This document shows, in pieces, positions 36,829 through 47,700 of a stretch of 64,000 nucleotides of DNA (position 1 is the stretch's first letter; every line of letters begins with the position of its first letter). A program made the position numbers and the translations under genes. The notes beneath the pieces are model-generated. The model was given only the letters and a program-made list of their open reading frames with translations. It made no database searches and was not told where the DNA came from. Origin of the DNA: Vibrio mimicus CAIM 602 (GTDB lineage: Bacteria; Pseudomonadota; Gammaproteobacteria; Enterobacterales; Vibrionaceae); contig NZ_AOMO01000044.1 of NCBI RefSeq assembly GCF_000338875.1, positions 124,001 to 188,000 of the forward strand, given 5' to 3'.

Positions 36829-36861
36829 TTGACGGATAATGTGGAGACACTTATCCGTCAA
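36829..36861 (+). terminator. Hairpin between the PTS operon and the GH20 gene
   Basis: TTGACGGATAA (36829-36839) pairs with 36851-36861, with a GTG/CAC inner stem. A moderately T-rich stretch follows. It may terminate the PTS operon, or stabilise its mRNA end, before the hexosaminidase promoter. Confidence 0.55.
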
Positions 36862-36943
36862 CATTCATATTTTTATGATTCTCGTATCTGTAGTTTAGAT
36901 CGCGAGGGATTCTTCTATGTGATTTACGATAGGATTTATATTT

Positions 36944-39721
36944 ATGAATAAAGTTAAGTTTCCACTTAAATTATTAACACTAGCATTGGTTTCCCAATTT
37001 TCTTTCTCTTCACTTGCTTATGCTACAACGCCGCATCCTCAAGCTGATAAATTAGATTTGCTCTGGAAAGTCGTCGATCATGATATTGGCGAGAATATAT
37101 TTCTTGGAAGTCTAACCATTACTAATAACGGGACGGAAGCGTTGAGTGATCAGGGTTGGTCTTTGTATTTTAACTCAGTTCGACCACCAGCCTCTGTGCT
37201 ACCTGATAGTGATCCTAATGGGGTCAACGCGCGACAACAATTAGCATCCCAACATGTTTCTATTCGTAATGCAGATGTCGCCAAAAGCGGAGATTATTTC
37301 GTTCTTGAACCAACGAGAGGTTTCGCACCTATTTATCCAGGTGAATCTCGCGAAATAATGATCACAGCACAATATTGGCAAATGCTGAAAAATGATTCGC
37401 CGTCTGGTTTCCATATTTCATTCAACGGTACTGCTCCTCAAGCGGTGATGGTGGATGTGTTCATGGATCCCTCAAATCCAAAGCATACGCGACAAAGTAT
37501 CCATGACATTAAGCCTGTTGAAACAGCAGCACTACGCTTTGCAGAAAACACCTCGACCAAGCAAGCAATTTCAATTAAAAATCAAGTTGTACCACAGTTG
37601 CAATCTGTAGAACCGACAGATGGGGCATTCTTGAACCTCCTAGGCTGGTTGGCCACAATTAATGCTCCAGATAACTTGAGAAATGAAGCACTGTACTTAC
37701 AAAGTGCACTGAAAGACCTAATTCAAGGTGACTTTCAGATTAACACTGAGAATCAGTATCCAGCTCAACAGATTACTTTGAAGCTAAATCCTAACCTCGA
37801 TACGGATGGCGACGGAAGTGCTGATAATGAAGGTTATAAACTCACCATAGATCCATTCAATGGCATTACTATTGAAGGGAAAGATGAAGCCGGGGTTTTC
37901 TATGGGATTCAAACGTTACGTCAGTTGATCCCATCGGATGTATATAAAAACTCCACTACGGCTTATAAAGAAAAAAATGCGGTGTTATCTGCGTTTAGTG
38001 CAAAAGATGCCCCTCGTTTCGAATATCGCGGCATGATGTTGGATGTATCAAGAAACTTCCAGAGTAAAGAGACCATTTTCAAACTAATTGATCTCTTGGC
38101 CTACTATAAAATCAATAAATTTGAATTAAACGTTGCGAATGATGAAGGCTGGCGACTGGAAATTCCAGGGATTCCTGAATTAACGGAGTTTGGGGCGAAG
38201 CGTGGCTATGACCTTGAAGAAAAGCAGATGCTGCACACCTTCATGGGCGCAAGTAACGGTTTTGCACTCGGTGATGGCATTCAAGGTAAACCTGAAAATG
38301 TGACGGTTGCAAATAAAGGTGTTCCACCAAAATATCAAGGGTTTGAAGTAGCTCAGCAAAACTTTTTAGGAGAAGGCTGGGGCTATTACACGGTTCAAGA
38401 CTTTAAAGAAATCCTGAAATACGCGGCGGATCGCCATATTGATATTATCCTTGAATATGATTTTCCGGCACATGCGCGAGCTGCAATCAAAGCCATGGAG
38501 TACAGATACAACAAATATAAAGATACCGATCCTGTGGAAGCTAATCGCTATCGTTTGATCGACCCATTGAACGAATCACGTTATTACACACCACAATTTT
38601 ACACCGACAATATGGTGAACCCGGCTCTTGAAAGCACATTCACTTTCTTGGAAAAAGTCATTAGTGAAACCAAGAAGATGTACGATTCCGTGCCTGAGGC
38701 TCAAGTGACACGTTTACACGGTGGTGGTGATGAGCTACCGCACTTAGGGCCAAATGAATGGTGGGCGAAATCTCCATTAGTGCAGCAAAACCCAGTGACA
38801 GCGGGTAAATCCGATGCCGAGTTGTTCGACTATTTCTTCACACGTTGGGCATCCATTATTCGTCAAAATGGTTTCCAAGTCGCAAGCTGGGGTGATGTGT
38901 TAACCCACAACGGCACGGGTAACGCTAACTATGGTGAACTATTCCCATTATTCTGGAATAACGTTTGGGGTTGGGGGAATGAACACCAATCTTATGTGTT
39001 CGCCAATAAAGGCTATAAAGTTGTTCTTTCACATGCAACCAACCTTTACTTCGATCTTGCTTACACCAAACACCCTGACGAAGTCGGGTACCACTGGGCG
39101 GGATATACAGATACGAAAAAGGCTTTCGAATACAGACCATTTAATATCTATGCCAACGGCAAAACCGATAAGTTAGGCAACCCAGTGGCGTGGAACCCTG
39201 ATTGGGTTCATCTCACCGAGGAAGGCAAGAAAAATGTTGTGGGCCTCCAAGGGCAACTTTTTGGTGAGAACTTGAAATCGCCAGAAATCATGGAATATCT
39301 GACATTCCCTAAACTGCTTGGTGTTGCAGAGCGTGCTTGGGTGACAGATATGCCGATTGAAGATACACCGGATGCGACAGGCAAAACGTCTATGGATCGA
39401 GCGTGGGATACGTTCTCTAATACGCTTGGACAATATGCGTTGGATAAACTCGAATACATCCAAGTTGTTGATATTTATAATCAAGTTCCGAACACACATG
39501 GTGTGAATTACCGTGTTCCTCTACCTGGTGCTGTGATTGAACAAGGTAAACTGAAAATCAATAACCGTTTCCCTGGTTTAACTACGCAGTATTCATTGGA
39601 TGATGGACAAACATGGATTCCTTACTATGGACCTGTCGATGTCAACTATGCCGCGAAAGTGCAAGTTCGGTCGGTAACTGCTTCTGGTCGAAGTAGTCGA
39701 ACTGAATACATTCCTCAATAA
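36944..39721 (+). CDS. Secreted beta-N-acetylhexosaminidase (GH20)
   Basis: Removes terminal N-acetylglucosamine (or galactosamine) from beta-linked glycans. The 925 residues have a signal peptide (about 1-27, ending LAYA), an N-terminal carbohydrate-binding CHB_HEX domain (about 35-190), a GH20b domain (about 215-355, with GVFYGIQTLRQLIP), the catalytic barrel (about 360-810) with HGGGDELP carrying the catalytic pair D596-E597, and a C-terminal immunoglobulin-like domain (about 845-925, QYSLDDGQTWIPYYGPV). The length and order match Vibrio and Serratia chitobiases. TAGGAT lies upstream of the ATG. A terminator follows, so it is probably its own transcript beside the PTS operon. Confidence 0.94.
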   Translation: MNKVKFPLKLLTLALVSQFSFSSLAYATTPHPQADKLDLLWKVVDHDIGENIFLGSLTITNNGTEALSDQGWSLYFNSVRPPASVLPDSDPNGVNARQQLASQHVSIRNADVAKSGDYFVLEPTRGFAPIYPGESREIMITAQYWQMLKNDSPSGFHISFNGTAPQAVMVDVFMDPSNPKHTRQSIHDIKPVETAALRFAENTSTKQAISIKNQVVPQLQSVEPTDGAFLNLLGWLATINAPDNLRNEALYLQSALKDLIQGDFQINTENQYPAQQITLKLNPNLDTDGDGSADNEGYKLTIDPFNGITIEGKDEAGVFYGIQTLRQLIPSDVYKNSTTAYKEKNAVLSAFSAKDAPRFEYRGMMLDVSRNFQSKETIFKLIDLLAYYKINKFELNVANDEGWRLEIPGIPELTEFGAKRGYDLEEKQMLHTFMGASNGFALGDGIQGKPENVTVANKGVPPKYQGFEVAQQNFLGEGWGYYTVQDFKEILKYAADRHIDIILEYDFPAHARAAIKAMEYRYNKYKDTDPVEANRYRLIDPLNESRYYTPQFYTDNMVNPALESTFTFLEKVISETKKMYDSVPEAQVTRLHGGGDELPHLGPNEWWAKSPLVQQNPVTAGKSDAELFDYFFTRWASIIRQNGFQVASWGDVLTHNGTGNANYGELFPLFWNNVWGWGNEHQSYVFANKGYKVVLSHATNLYFDLAYTKHPDEVGYHWAGYTDTKKAFEYRPFNIYANGKTDKLGNPVAWNPDWVHLTEEGKKNVVGLQGQLFGENLKSPEIMEYLTFPKLLGVAERAWVTDMPIEDTPDATGKTSMDRAWDTFSNTLGQYALDKLEYIQVVDIYNQVPNTHGVNYRVPLPGAVIEQGKLKINNRFPGLTTQYSLDDGQTWIPYYGPVDVNYAAKVQVRSVTASGRSSRTEYIPQ

Positions 39722-39741
39722 GCGTTATTGCGTGTAGGAAT

Positions 39742-39777
39742 AGCCAGCTTAGTTCCCCCTAAGCTGGCTTTGTTTTT
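39742..39777 (+). terminator. Terminator of the GH20 gene
   Basis: AGCCAGCTTAG (39742-39752) pairs with 39759-39769, followed by TTGTTTTTT. It lies 20 bases after the stop. Confidence 0.88.
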
Positions 39778-40385
39778 TATTCTATTAAACGTAGAAAAGG
39801 TAGTTTCATAGATGGGAAATTATAAGTTTTGTATTATATAGAACTTATGGAATTATTTAGTTAAGTAGATTCTGCATTAAAAATGCTTATTTGAATTCTG
39901 AATCATGTAATCGATAGTTTTGATATTTATTTTTGATCTCAATCTTGTTGCTAATAAAAATTTTTGAGAAACGATTAACTTTTCTATCTTACTGAAAATG
40001 TTATGTATTTCATTAAGTATAACAATGTCATTAATTAAAATCCCTTTACTTTCATAGCTATGTATTTACTTTAGTATTTATTACTATTTCATTGAAATGT
40101 AGATTCAGATCAACTTTTTAAAAAATACACAAAACTGAATTTGAAATGTCATAAACCTGGATTAGGTTTAAAGATAACAAGTAAATTGAATTAGCCTATC
40201 TAATTGATTGTTTAATAAATAATTTAAAGAAGGCGAAGACTTGTTATTAAACCTTGTTATTAAACATTAGTTTTTAATTTTGAGCGTAATATGCTTTCAA
40301 CTATTGATGATGTAGTTAATTCATTTATCTGCTGCTTTAGTTGAAAAGGCATGAGTCAGTATTGCTGTTGAGAATGGAGTCTTGA
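39778..40385. other. AT-rich intergenic region upstream of phaB
   Basis: About 600 bases with very low GC content and no ORF of useful length on either strand. It must contain the phaB promoter near its right end, where GGAG precedes the start codon. No repeats or insertion-sequence ends were seen. It may be the right boundary of the accessory PTS/GH20 block. Confidence 0.5.
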
Positions 40386-41127
40386 ATGAGAAAAATCGCT
40401 TTGATCACAGGATCTAAAGGCGGAATTGGTTCTGCGATTTCAACCCAGTTGGTCAGTGAAGGGTATAGAGTCATAGCTACTTACTACACAGGCAATTATC
40501 AATGTGCGCTAGATTGGTTCAATGAAAAGCAATTCACTGAAGATCAAGTGCGGCTTTTGGAATTGGATGTGACCAATACAGAAGAGTGCGCTGAGCGTTT
40601 GGGCAAACTGCTCGAAGAGGAAGGCACCATTGATGTGGTGGTTAATAACGCAGGTATCACGCGTGACAGTGTGTTTAAAAAAAATGTCGTATCAAGCGTG
40701 GAAAGAGGTAATCGATACCAACCTCAACAGTGTATTCAATGTAACCCAGCCTCTCTTCGCGGCTATGTGCGAAAAAGGTTTCGGTCGAATTATCAATATC
40801 TCGTCAGTTAACGGTTTAAAAGGTCAATTTGGCCAAACCAACTATTCCGCTGCTAAAGCGGGCATGATCGGTTTCTCTAAAGCACTCGCCGCAGAAGGCG
40901 CACGCTACGGAGTAACGGTGAATGTTATTGCTCCCGGATATACCCTCACTCCTATGGTTGAGCAGATGCGTGCCGACGTATTGCAATCGATAGTCGATCT
41001 AGTTCCGATGAAACGCTTAGCTAAGCCGGAAGAGATTGCTAACGCCGTTAGTTATTTAGCCAGTGATGCAGCCGCTTATATCACAGGGGAAACCTTGTCG
41101 GTAAACGGCGGCTTATACATGCGTTAA
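40386..41127 (+). pseudogene. phaB: Acetoacetyl-CoA reductase PhaB, frameshifted
   Basis: Reduces acetoacetyl-CoA to 3-hydroxybutyryl-CoA with NADPH for polyhydroxybutyrate synthesis. It is a short-chain dehydrogenase of about 246 residues: TGSKGGIGSAIS cofactor loop, DVVVNNAGITRD, the catalytic segment ISSVNGLKGQFGQTNYSAAK and a standard C-terminus. The frame is broken at a run of eight A (40677-40684). With seven A the protein reads straight through as GITRDSVFKKMSYQAWKEV, matching the family. An extra A is therefore present, from sequencing error or slippage. It is the first gene of phaB-phaA-phaP-phaC. Confidence 0.9.
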
Positions 41128-41141
41128 TGTCTGGGGGATAT

Positions 41142-42347
41142 ATGGAAAAAATCTATATTGTGGGCGCGAAGCGTTCAGCGATCGGTGCTTTTGGTGGTTC
41201 ATTAAAAGATTGCGCAGCAGGTGCACTTGCAGGTCAAGTGATCCAAGCTGCACTAGAGTCTGCGAAACTTAAACCGGAATCTGTGGATGAAGTGATTGTC
41301 GGCAATGTGGTCAGTGCTGGCCAAGGTATGGGGGTTGGTCGACAAGCTGCATTGGCAGCGGGTTTACCACAAACCGTACCGGCTTACAGCATTAATATGG
41401 TCTGCGGCAGTGGCATGAAATCTGTGATGGATGCAGCTGCACACATCAAAGCTGGTGATGCCTCTGTGGTTGTTGCGGCAGGCGTTGAAGTTATGTCGCA
41501 AATCCCATTTGCAACCCCAGCAAGCCTACGTGATGGACAGAGAATGGGCTCATTTGAACTCAAAGATCTGCTCATTAACGATGGTTTGACCGATGTGTTT
41601 AACCAATACCACATGGGCGTAACTGCCGAAAACATTGCTAAGCAATTCGAGATCTCTCGTCAAACACAGGATGAATTTGCTCTTGCTAGCCAAATGAAGG
41701 CGACTGCCGCTATCGAGGCGGGACATTTTAAACAAGAAATCGTGCCTGTTGCGGTGAAAAAGCGCCGTGAAACAGTGGTGTTTGATACAGACGAATACCC
41801 CAAACCCACAACGACTTTGGCGGCATTGCAAGGTTTGAGAGCTGCTTTTGATCCACAAGGCACTGTAACGGCTGGTAATGCTTCTGGCATTAATGATGGC
41901 GCAAGCGCTGTGATTGTTGCCAGTGAGAGTGCTGTGCAAAAACTCGGTTTAACGCCAATTGCAGAAATCATCAGTTACGCACAAACCGGATTAGATCCAA
42001 AAGTCATGGGTTTAGGGCCTGTGAGTGCAGTAACTCAAGCATTAACGAAGGCAGAATTGCCTATCGACAATATTGATCTCTTTGAACTCAACGAAGCCTT
42101 TGCTGCACAAGCCCTTGGTGTGGTGTACGGGCTTGCCGAGCAACACTCTGTCAAACCAGAAACGATACTGGAAAAAGCTAACGTGAATGGCGGTGCTATT
42201 GCGTTAGGGCATCCGTTAGGTGCGTCTGGTAACCGCATTCTGGTTTCTTTGCTTCATGAATTACAGCGTAGCCATAAAGAATATGGCGTCGCTTCTCTTT
42301 GCGTCGGTGGTGGTATGGGCACCGCGATCGTGATTAAAACTGTTTAA
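41142..42347 (+). CDS. phaA: Acetyl-CoA acetyltransferase (biosynthetic thiolase PhaA)
   Basis: Condenses two acetyl-CoA to acetoacetyl-CoA, the first step of polyhydroxybutyrate synthesis. The 401 residues carry the nucleophile C88 (NMVCGSGMKS), NGGAIALGHPLGASG with the catalytic histidine, and CVGGGMGTA with the second catalytic cysteine. A frame start at 41127 overlaps the phaB stop, but the ATG at 41142 has GGGGA at proper spacing and gives the normal thiolase N-terminus MEKIYIVGAKRS. Confidence 0.94.
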   Translation: MEKIYIVGAKRSAIGAFGGSLKDCAAGALAGQVIQAALESAKLKPESVDEVIVGNVVSAGQGMGVGRQAALAAGLPQTVPAYSINMVCGSGMKSVMDAAAHIKAGDASVVVAAGVEVMSQIPFATPASLRDGQRMGSFELKDLLINDGLTDVFNQYHMGVTAENIAKQFEISRQTQDEFALASQMKATAAIEAGHFKQEIVPVAVKKRRETVVFDTDEYPKPTTTLAALQGLRAAFDPQGTVTAGNASGINDGASAVIVASESAVQKLGLTPIAEIISYAQTGLDPKVMGLGPVSAVTQALTKAELPIDNIDLFELNEAFAAQALGVVYGLAEQHSVKPETILEKANVNGGAIALGHPLGASGNRILVSLLHELQRSHKEYGVASLCVGGGMGTAIVIKTV

Positions 42348-42376
42348 TTTGAAATTCATTCACTAGGAGATAACGT

Positions 42377-42724
42377 ATGTACACGGAATTTTTTAAAACA
42401 TTCAGCGACCAAACTGAGAAGAACTTCGAACCGTATATCAAGTTCAACAAGTTGGTGACAAAGAATGTTGAAGTGTTGACTGAGCTGCAACTCAATGCGA
42501 TTCGCACCTACAGTGAACTAGGTCTGGCGCAAATGAAAGCAGCCAGCGAGATCAAGGATGTGACTTCTTTAACCGCTTTCAACTCACAACAGTTGGGCGT
42601 ACTGAACAAACTCTCTCAGCAAATGATGGATGACAGCAAAAAACTGCAAAACATCGCGAAAGAGTTTAAAGATGATGTTGAAAAACTTGCCTCTGAAAAC
42701 CTTAAGACAGTGACCCCTGCGTAA
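42377..42724 (+). CDS. phaP: Phasin (granule-associated protein)
   Basis: A 115-residue, wholly helical, amphipathic protein that coats polyhydroxyalkanoate granules and controls their size. The phasin-family pattern is clear: FSDQTEKNFEPYIKFNKLVT, then VEVLTELQLNAIRTYSELGL, with a charged C-terminus. TAGGAG precedes the ATG. A terminator directly after it, before phaC, would let phasin be made in excess over synthase. Confidence 0.9.
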   Translation: MYTEFFKTFSDQTEKNFEPYIKFNKLVTKNVEVLTELQLNAIRTYSELGLAQMKAASEIKDVTSLTAFNSQQLGVLNKLSQQMMDDSKKLQNIAKEFKDDVEKLASENLKTVTPA

Positions 42725-42735
42725 CACTGTATTTC

Positions 42736-42761
42736 GCGCCGCCTTCGGGCGGCGCTTTTTT
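42736..42761 (+). terminator. Terminator between phaP and phaC
   Basis: GCGCCGCC (42736-42743), TTCG loop, GGCGGCGC (42748-42755) and six T. A strong hairpin inside the operon that probably lowers synthase expression relative to phasin. Confidence 0.9.
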
Positions 42762-42781
42762 CTGTTTTAAGGAGTAAGTGT

Positions 42782-44556
42782 ATGTTCCAACATGCCTTTA
42801 CGGACTACCTTGTCCAGCTACAACAAGTGAACCAGCGTTGGTGGAAAGAGGTTGAACAGAGCAAAGCAGCCGTGAATTCCCCATTAAACAAAGCGATGCA
42901 AGAAGTGAATCTGGAAGACTCGCTCAAATTCTTTGAGCAAGCCGCTAATCAGCCTGCTGCCTTGTTAAAATTGCAAACCCAGTGGTGGGAACAGCAATTG
43001 CAAATTTGGCAAAAGGTGGTTCTTGAATCCAAAGTTCAATCGATTATGGAAGCGGAAAAGGCGATAAGCGTTTTAATCATGAAGCGTGGCAACAAGATCC
43101 CTTCTTCAACTTCATCAAGCAATCCTATCTGCTGTTCAGCAAAACCTATCTAGATACGATAAACGCTATCGAAGGCCTAGATGAAAAAGCCAAAGAGCGG
43201 ATCCTATTTTTCTCACGTCAGATGATCAATGCACTTTCACCGAGCAATTTTATTGCGACAAATCCGGAGTTATTGCGTCTGACTTTAGAAAAGAATGGTG
43301 AGAACCTGATTGCTGGCCTTGAGCAATTGAAAGAGGATGTCGCTTCAAGTGCGGACATTCTCAAAATACGCATGACCAACAATAACGCCTTCCGTCTAGG
43401 GGAAGATGTGGCGAATACGCCCGGCGAAGTGGTGTTTAAAAATGAGCTGTTTGAGCTTATTCAGTACAAACCGTTGACGGAGCAGGTTGCTGTGACCCCG
43501 CTTCTGATCGTTCCTCCTTTCATCAACAAATACTACATTCTCGATTTGCGTGAGAAAAATTCCATGGTGCGCTGGCTGTTAGAGCAAGGACACAGCGTAT
43601 TTATGATCTCATGGCGTAATCCGGGAGCTGCACAAGCGCAAGTCAGTTTTGAAGATTATGTGCTTGAAGGGGTAGTGAAAGCGGTAAATGCGATTGAATC
43701 GATCACGGGACAAGAGCAGATCAACGCGGCAGGCTATTGCATCGGTGGCACAGTATTGGCGACAACCATTGCTTATTATGCTGCTAAACGCATGAAAAAA
43801 CGCATTAAAACGGCGAGCTTCTTTACCACCTTGCTTGATTTCTCTCAGCCGGGAGAAGTGGGTGCCTACATTAATGACACGATCATCCGTGCTATTGAGG
43901 CACAAAATAATGCTAAAGGGTACATGGATGGACGCTCACTCAGCGTGACATTCAGCCTACTGCGTGAAAATAGCTTGTACTGGAATTACTATGTGGACAA
44001 CTACCTGAAAGGGCAGAGCCCGGTTGATTTTGATCTCTTGTACTGGAATAGCGACAGCACTAACGTGGCGGGCGCTTGCCATAACTTCTTGCTACGTGAA
44101 CTCTATCTTGAGAACAAACTTGTTCAGGAGAAGGGAGTGAAAGTCGGCGGGGTATGGATTGATCTAGATAAAATCAAAGTCCCTAGTTATTTCATTTCGA
44201 CGAAGGAAGATCACATTGCACTTTGGCAAGGGACTTACCGTGGCGCTTTGCGTACCGGTGGGAACAAAACCTTTGTGCTGGGTGAATCTGGTCATATTGC
44301 AGGGATAGTCAATCACCCTGAGAAACGTAAATATGGCTACTGGTTAAATGACACACTGGATGACTCTGCTGAAGATTGGCTAGAAACCGCTCAGCATCGC
44401 GAAGGCTCATGGTGGGTACATTGGAACGAATGGTTAAACGGCTTTGCCGAAGAGATCAAAGTTGAACCATACCCATTCGGTAATGCAGAATATCCCGTGC
44501 TTTATGCAGCACCGGGAGAATATGTAAAACAAGTTCTTCCTGTTCAAGAATCATGA
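42782..44556 (+). pseudogene. phaC: Polyhydroxyalkanoate synthase PhaC, frameshifted
   Basis: Polymerises 3-hydroxyacyl-CoA into polyester. A class I synthase of about 591 residues once the frame is restored. The N-terminal part (42782 to about 43060) is helical, YLVQLQQVNQRWWKEVEQS. The catalytic part carries the lipase-like box GYCIGG with the nucleophilic cysteine, the DLL(Y)WNSDSTN aspartate region and GESGHIAGIVNHP with the catalytic histidine. The frame breaks at 43060-43061, where one G is missing; adding it gives EKGDKRFNHEAWQQDPFF, as in other synthases. AAGGAG precedes the start. Probably a sequencing error. Confidence 0.9.
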
Positions 44557-44561
44557 TTTAG

Positions 44562-44583
44562 CGCCACCATTCGGTGGCGTTTC
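44562..44583 (+). terminator. Terminator of the pha operon
   Basis: CGCCACC (44562-44568), ATTC loop, GGTGGCG (44573-44579), then T-rich sequence. It starts 6 bases after the phaC stop. Confidence 0.85.
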
Positions 44584-44760
44584 TTTATTTTCCTCACTAA
44601 CTATATTTATTTTTTCAATAATTTTCCTTATATGGCTATTAGTTTGGCTTATTTACTCATGCTTATTATTTATTGGAGCTTCCGTTTTTATTAAGGCTAA
44701 ATAATAAAGCACAAATTTAAGTGCTTAATTATCAATAAATAATAAACACAGAGATAAATA

Positions 44761-47700
44761 ATGAAAACACTCAAACGGAGTATTGGTGCGGCGCTACTTT
44801 TTGCGAACGCAGCAGTGGCAACCACCTTACCTGCCCCCAACTGGCATACCTTTGAGCTAGATGATGGCAGTATGGTAGAACTGAGGTTGATGGGAAATTC
44901 GGAGCTACATTGGTACCAAAATCGTGATGGAAACATCATTATTCAAGGCGATGATGGTGAATGGTACTTTGGTCAATATCAACAACAAGAGCAACGTGGT
45001 GAAATTATTTCCACGGGAGTTAAATTAGGTGCTGGTGTTATCGCACCGGAACAGTCTAACGTGGTTTCCCATCCAGTAATATTACCTGCACAACGCGCTT
45101 TCGAACCTGAAAGTGCTTCTTTTAATACACGTTCACTCTATGAACGAAACCAATTTTCTCCTGAATTTGTGCCTACACGGCGTAATCAGCCATTATTAGT
45201 GGTTCAGGTAAGTTTCACTGATGTTGCGATGGAAAATAACTTCGCTCAGCGCATCTTCGGGCAAAACCAACAAAGTGTTCGGGATTATTTTTTGAAGAAC
45301 AGTAATGATCTTTACACTGTCGTGCCCGCGAGAGAGACTTCCGGAGTGGAGAATGACGGTGTAATTGATATTGTTCTACCGCGTAATCACCCCAACTGCC
45401 ACTCAAAGACGGATCCAACCTGTGGTCGAAGACTTCACGACACAATTGCAGCCGCCTATCAAGCGCTGGATAACCAGTTTGATCTCGCCCCTTATGACAC
45501 TGACGGTAATGGTTCAATCAAACCTTCAGAATTGTCAGTCATGTTCGTTTTTGCAGGATTTGATCGCTCATTTGGTGATGGTAATACCCCATATATTTGG
45601 CCTCATCGTTGGGCACATAGCGCAGTAACGTTAGACGGTAAAACCATCACCGATTATTGCCTGTTTGCTGATAAACAAGGTGATCACCAATCCACGATGG
45701 GTGTTATTGCTCATGAACTCGGGCATTTGATGTTAGGACTTCCTGACCTGTATGCCTATGAAGGTGATGGTTCCGTTGGGCATTGGGGATTGATGGGCGG
45801 CGGAAGCTGGGGGACGAAAAGCTGGGGATCTCTACGCAGGTGAAACACCCGTCAATATGCTGACTTGGAGTAAAGAGTTTTCGGGCTTCATCGAACCGAG
45901 AGTCATTGATGGAGAGCAAGCCGTCACGATCAACACTGAAAACGATGGCGGAGTCATTTATCTCGATGATTACCTGAAACGCCAAGGCCCAAGATTGTAT
46001 GTGGAAAACCGCCGAAAGCAGGGCTACGATCGTTCGATCCTCGGTGAAGGCTTATTGATGACGTCGGTAAACATCGACAACCCATTCAACAGTGCTGGCC
46101 CAATGCAGGTACAAATATTACAAGCAGATGGTCAGGATGACTTAGCTTCAGGTCGAGGTAGTGATCGTGGTGATGTCTTCCCTGGGAGTCGAAATATCAG
46201 CACTTTATCGGATGATACCGATCTATCGTTGCGCCTTGTCACATCCGGAAGAGCAACCGGCGCGAGTATCTCAAATATTCAAAGTACCCTACAAAGTGGC
46301 AGCTTCCTTTTTAATAAGCCAGTAGCCCAAGGTAAATCCGCTTGGATCACCACATTAGGAAGGGATAACCGCTATTTTGAAACCGCAAATAATGCCATTG
46401 GATTTGGGGTTGATGTTGGACCACAAGAAAAACGGCTAATGGGTTTTCATTTTTATGCAGGGCAAACAGCCGTCGCAAATTCGGTCGATTATGTTCTCTA
46501 CCGTTACCCATACAGAACGACTTGGCGTGGCGTGAGTGTGGACGTTGCCGCGCGAAATGAACTTGGGCGCGGGCAATTACCTATGGACGGTGGTCGAGTG
46601 ATGTTGGCTCAACCTCATACACTGCCTGCCGGCTCATCATTATTAGTCTTGGAGCTGAATAATGGACAGCCAGAATTCACCTACAGCTTTATGGATTCTT
46701 ATTTGACGAACTCCGGGCGAAAACCACAGTTTGAAGGGAGTGTCAGTGACTACTTAACATCTGGTTTAAGAGGTACGGGTGGTAAGCAATATCCATTCGC
46801 TGCTTTGCTAGAAGATGTTGTGCTGAATCCTGCATTAAATGCACAGAATGATCAGTTCCAAATCATGGAGGATACGGCCGCTGCAATGAACCTGGTGAGT
46901 AATGATATCGCTGTGCCGGAACGCTATCGCATTGAATTGGGAGAAAAGCCGCGTTTAGGGAGCTGGAGTAATAACCGCTATGTGCCGAATTTGAATGCGA
47001 CGGGACGTGATCGCTTCACTTATCGTATTGTCGGAACACAAGGTGAAGTTTCCAATTATGCAGAGGTAACGGTAAATATCTTACCCATAAATGATGCACC
47101 GACGTTTGACCTTGAATTAAATCAGCCGACATTAGAGATGGGTTCCAAAATTCGCTTAAGTGCAGTCAGAGTGAATGATGTGGACTCTTCGAGAGTGACA
47201 ATAAATTGGCGTCAGCTAAGTGGTCCAGCAACTCAGTGGAATAGTGTAGATACGTATTCGATTAATATTGAATTACGAGAAAATATTGCGGTAGATCAAA
47301 ATATTATATTCCGTGCCACTATTTCAGATAATGAAGGTGCCAAAACAGAAAAAGACATTACTATCGTTGCGAAAAGTCAAGTTATTAATCTTAGTGGAGG
47401 AGATGTCTCGATTGAATTTGGGCAGAGCGTCACGCTGGATTTAATAAAAGGATTAGATCCCGATAATGTCAGTAGAATTGAAATTCTACAATATCCAATA
47501 AAAGGTAAAGCTTATATTCAAGGTATGAAGTTGATATATGAAGCACCTAATTCTAGTGATTTACCGATTACAGAATCAGTTAAATTCAAAGTGGTTGACC
47601 AGTCTGGCAATGAATGGGAGTCGAACTACACTATATCGGCAAGGAATAAAAGCACATTGGCTAAAAATACAGAATCAGATTCTGGTGGTGGATCAATGGA

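Noticed and set aside
40677..40684. Poly-A tract in phaB as a phase-variation switch
   Set aside because: Six other genes have the same kind of one-base change, including in runs too short to slip often, so a shared sequencing error is more likely.
41550..41939. 129-codon ORF on the minus strand inside phaA
   Set aside because: Shadow of a strongly conserved thiolase gene; no signal of its own.
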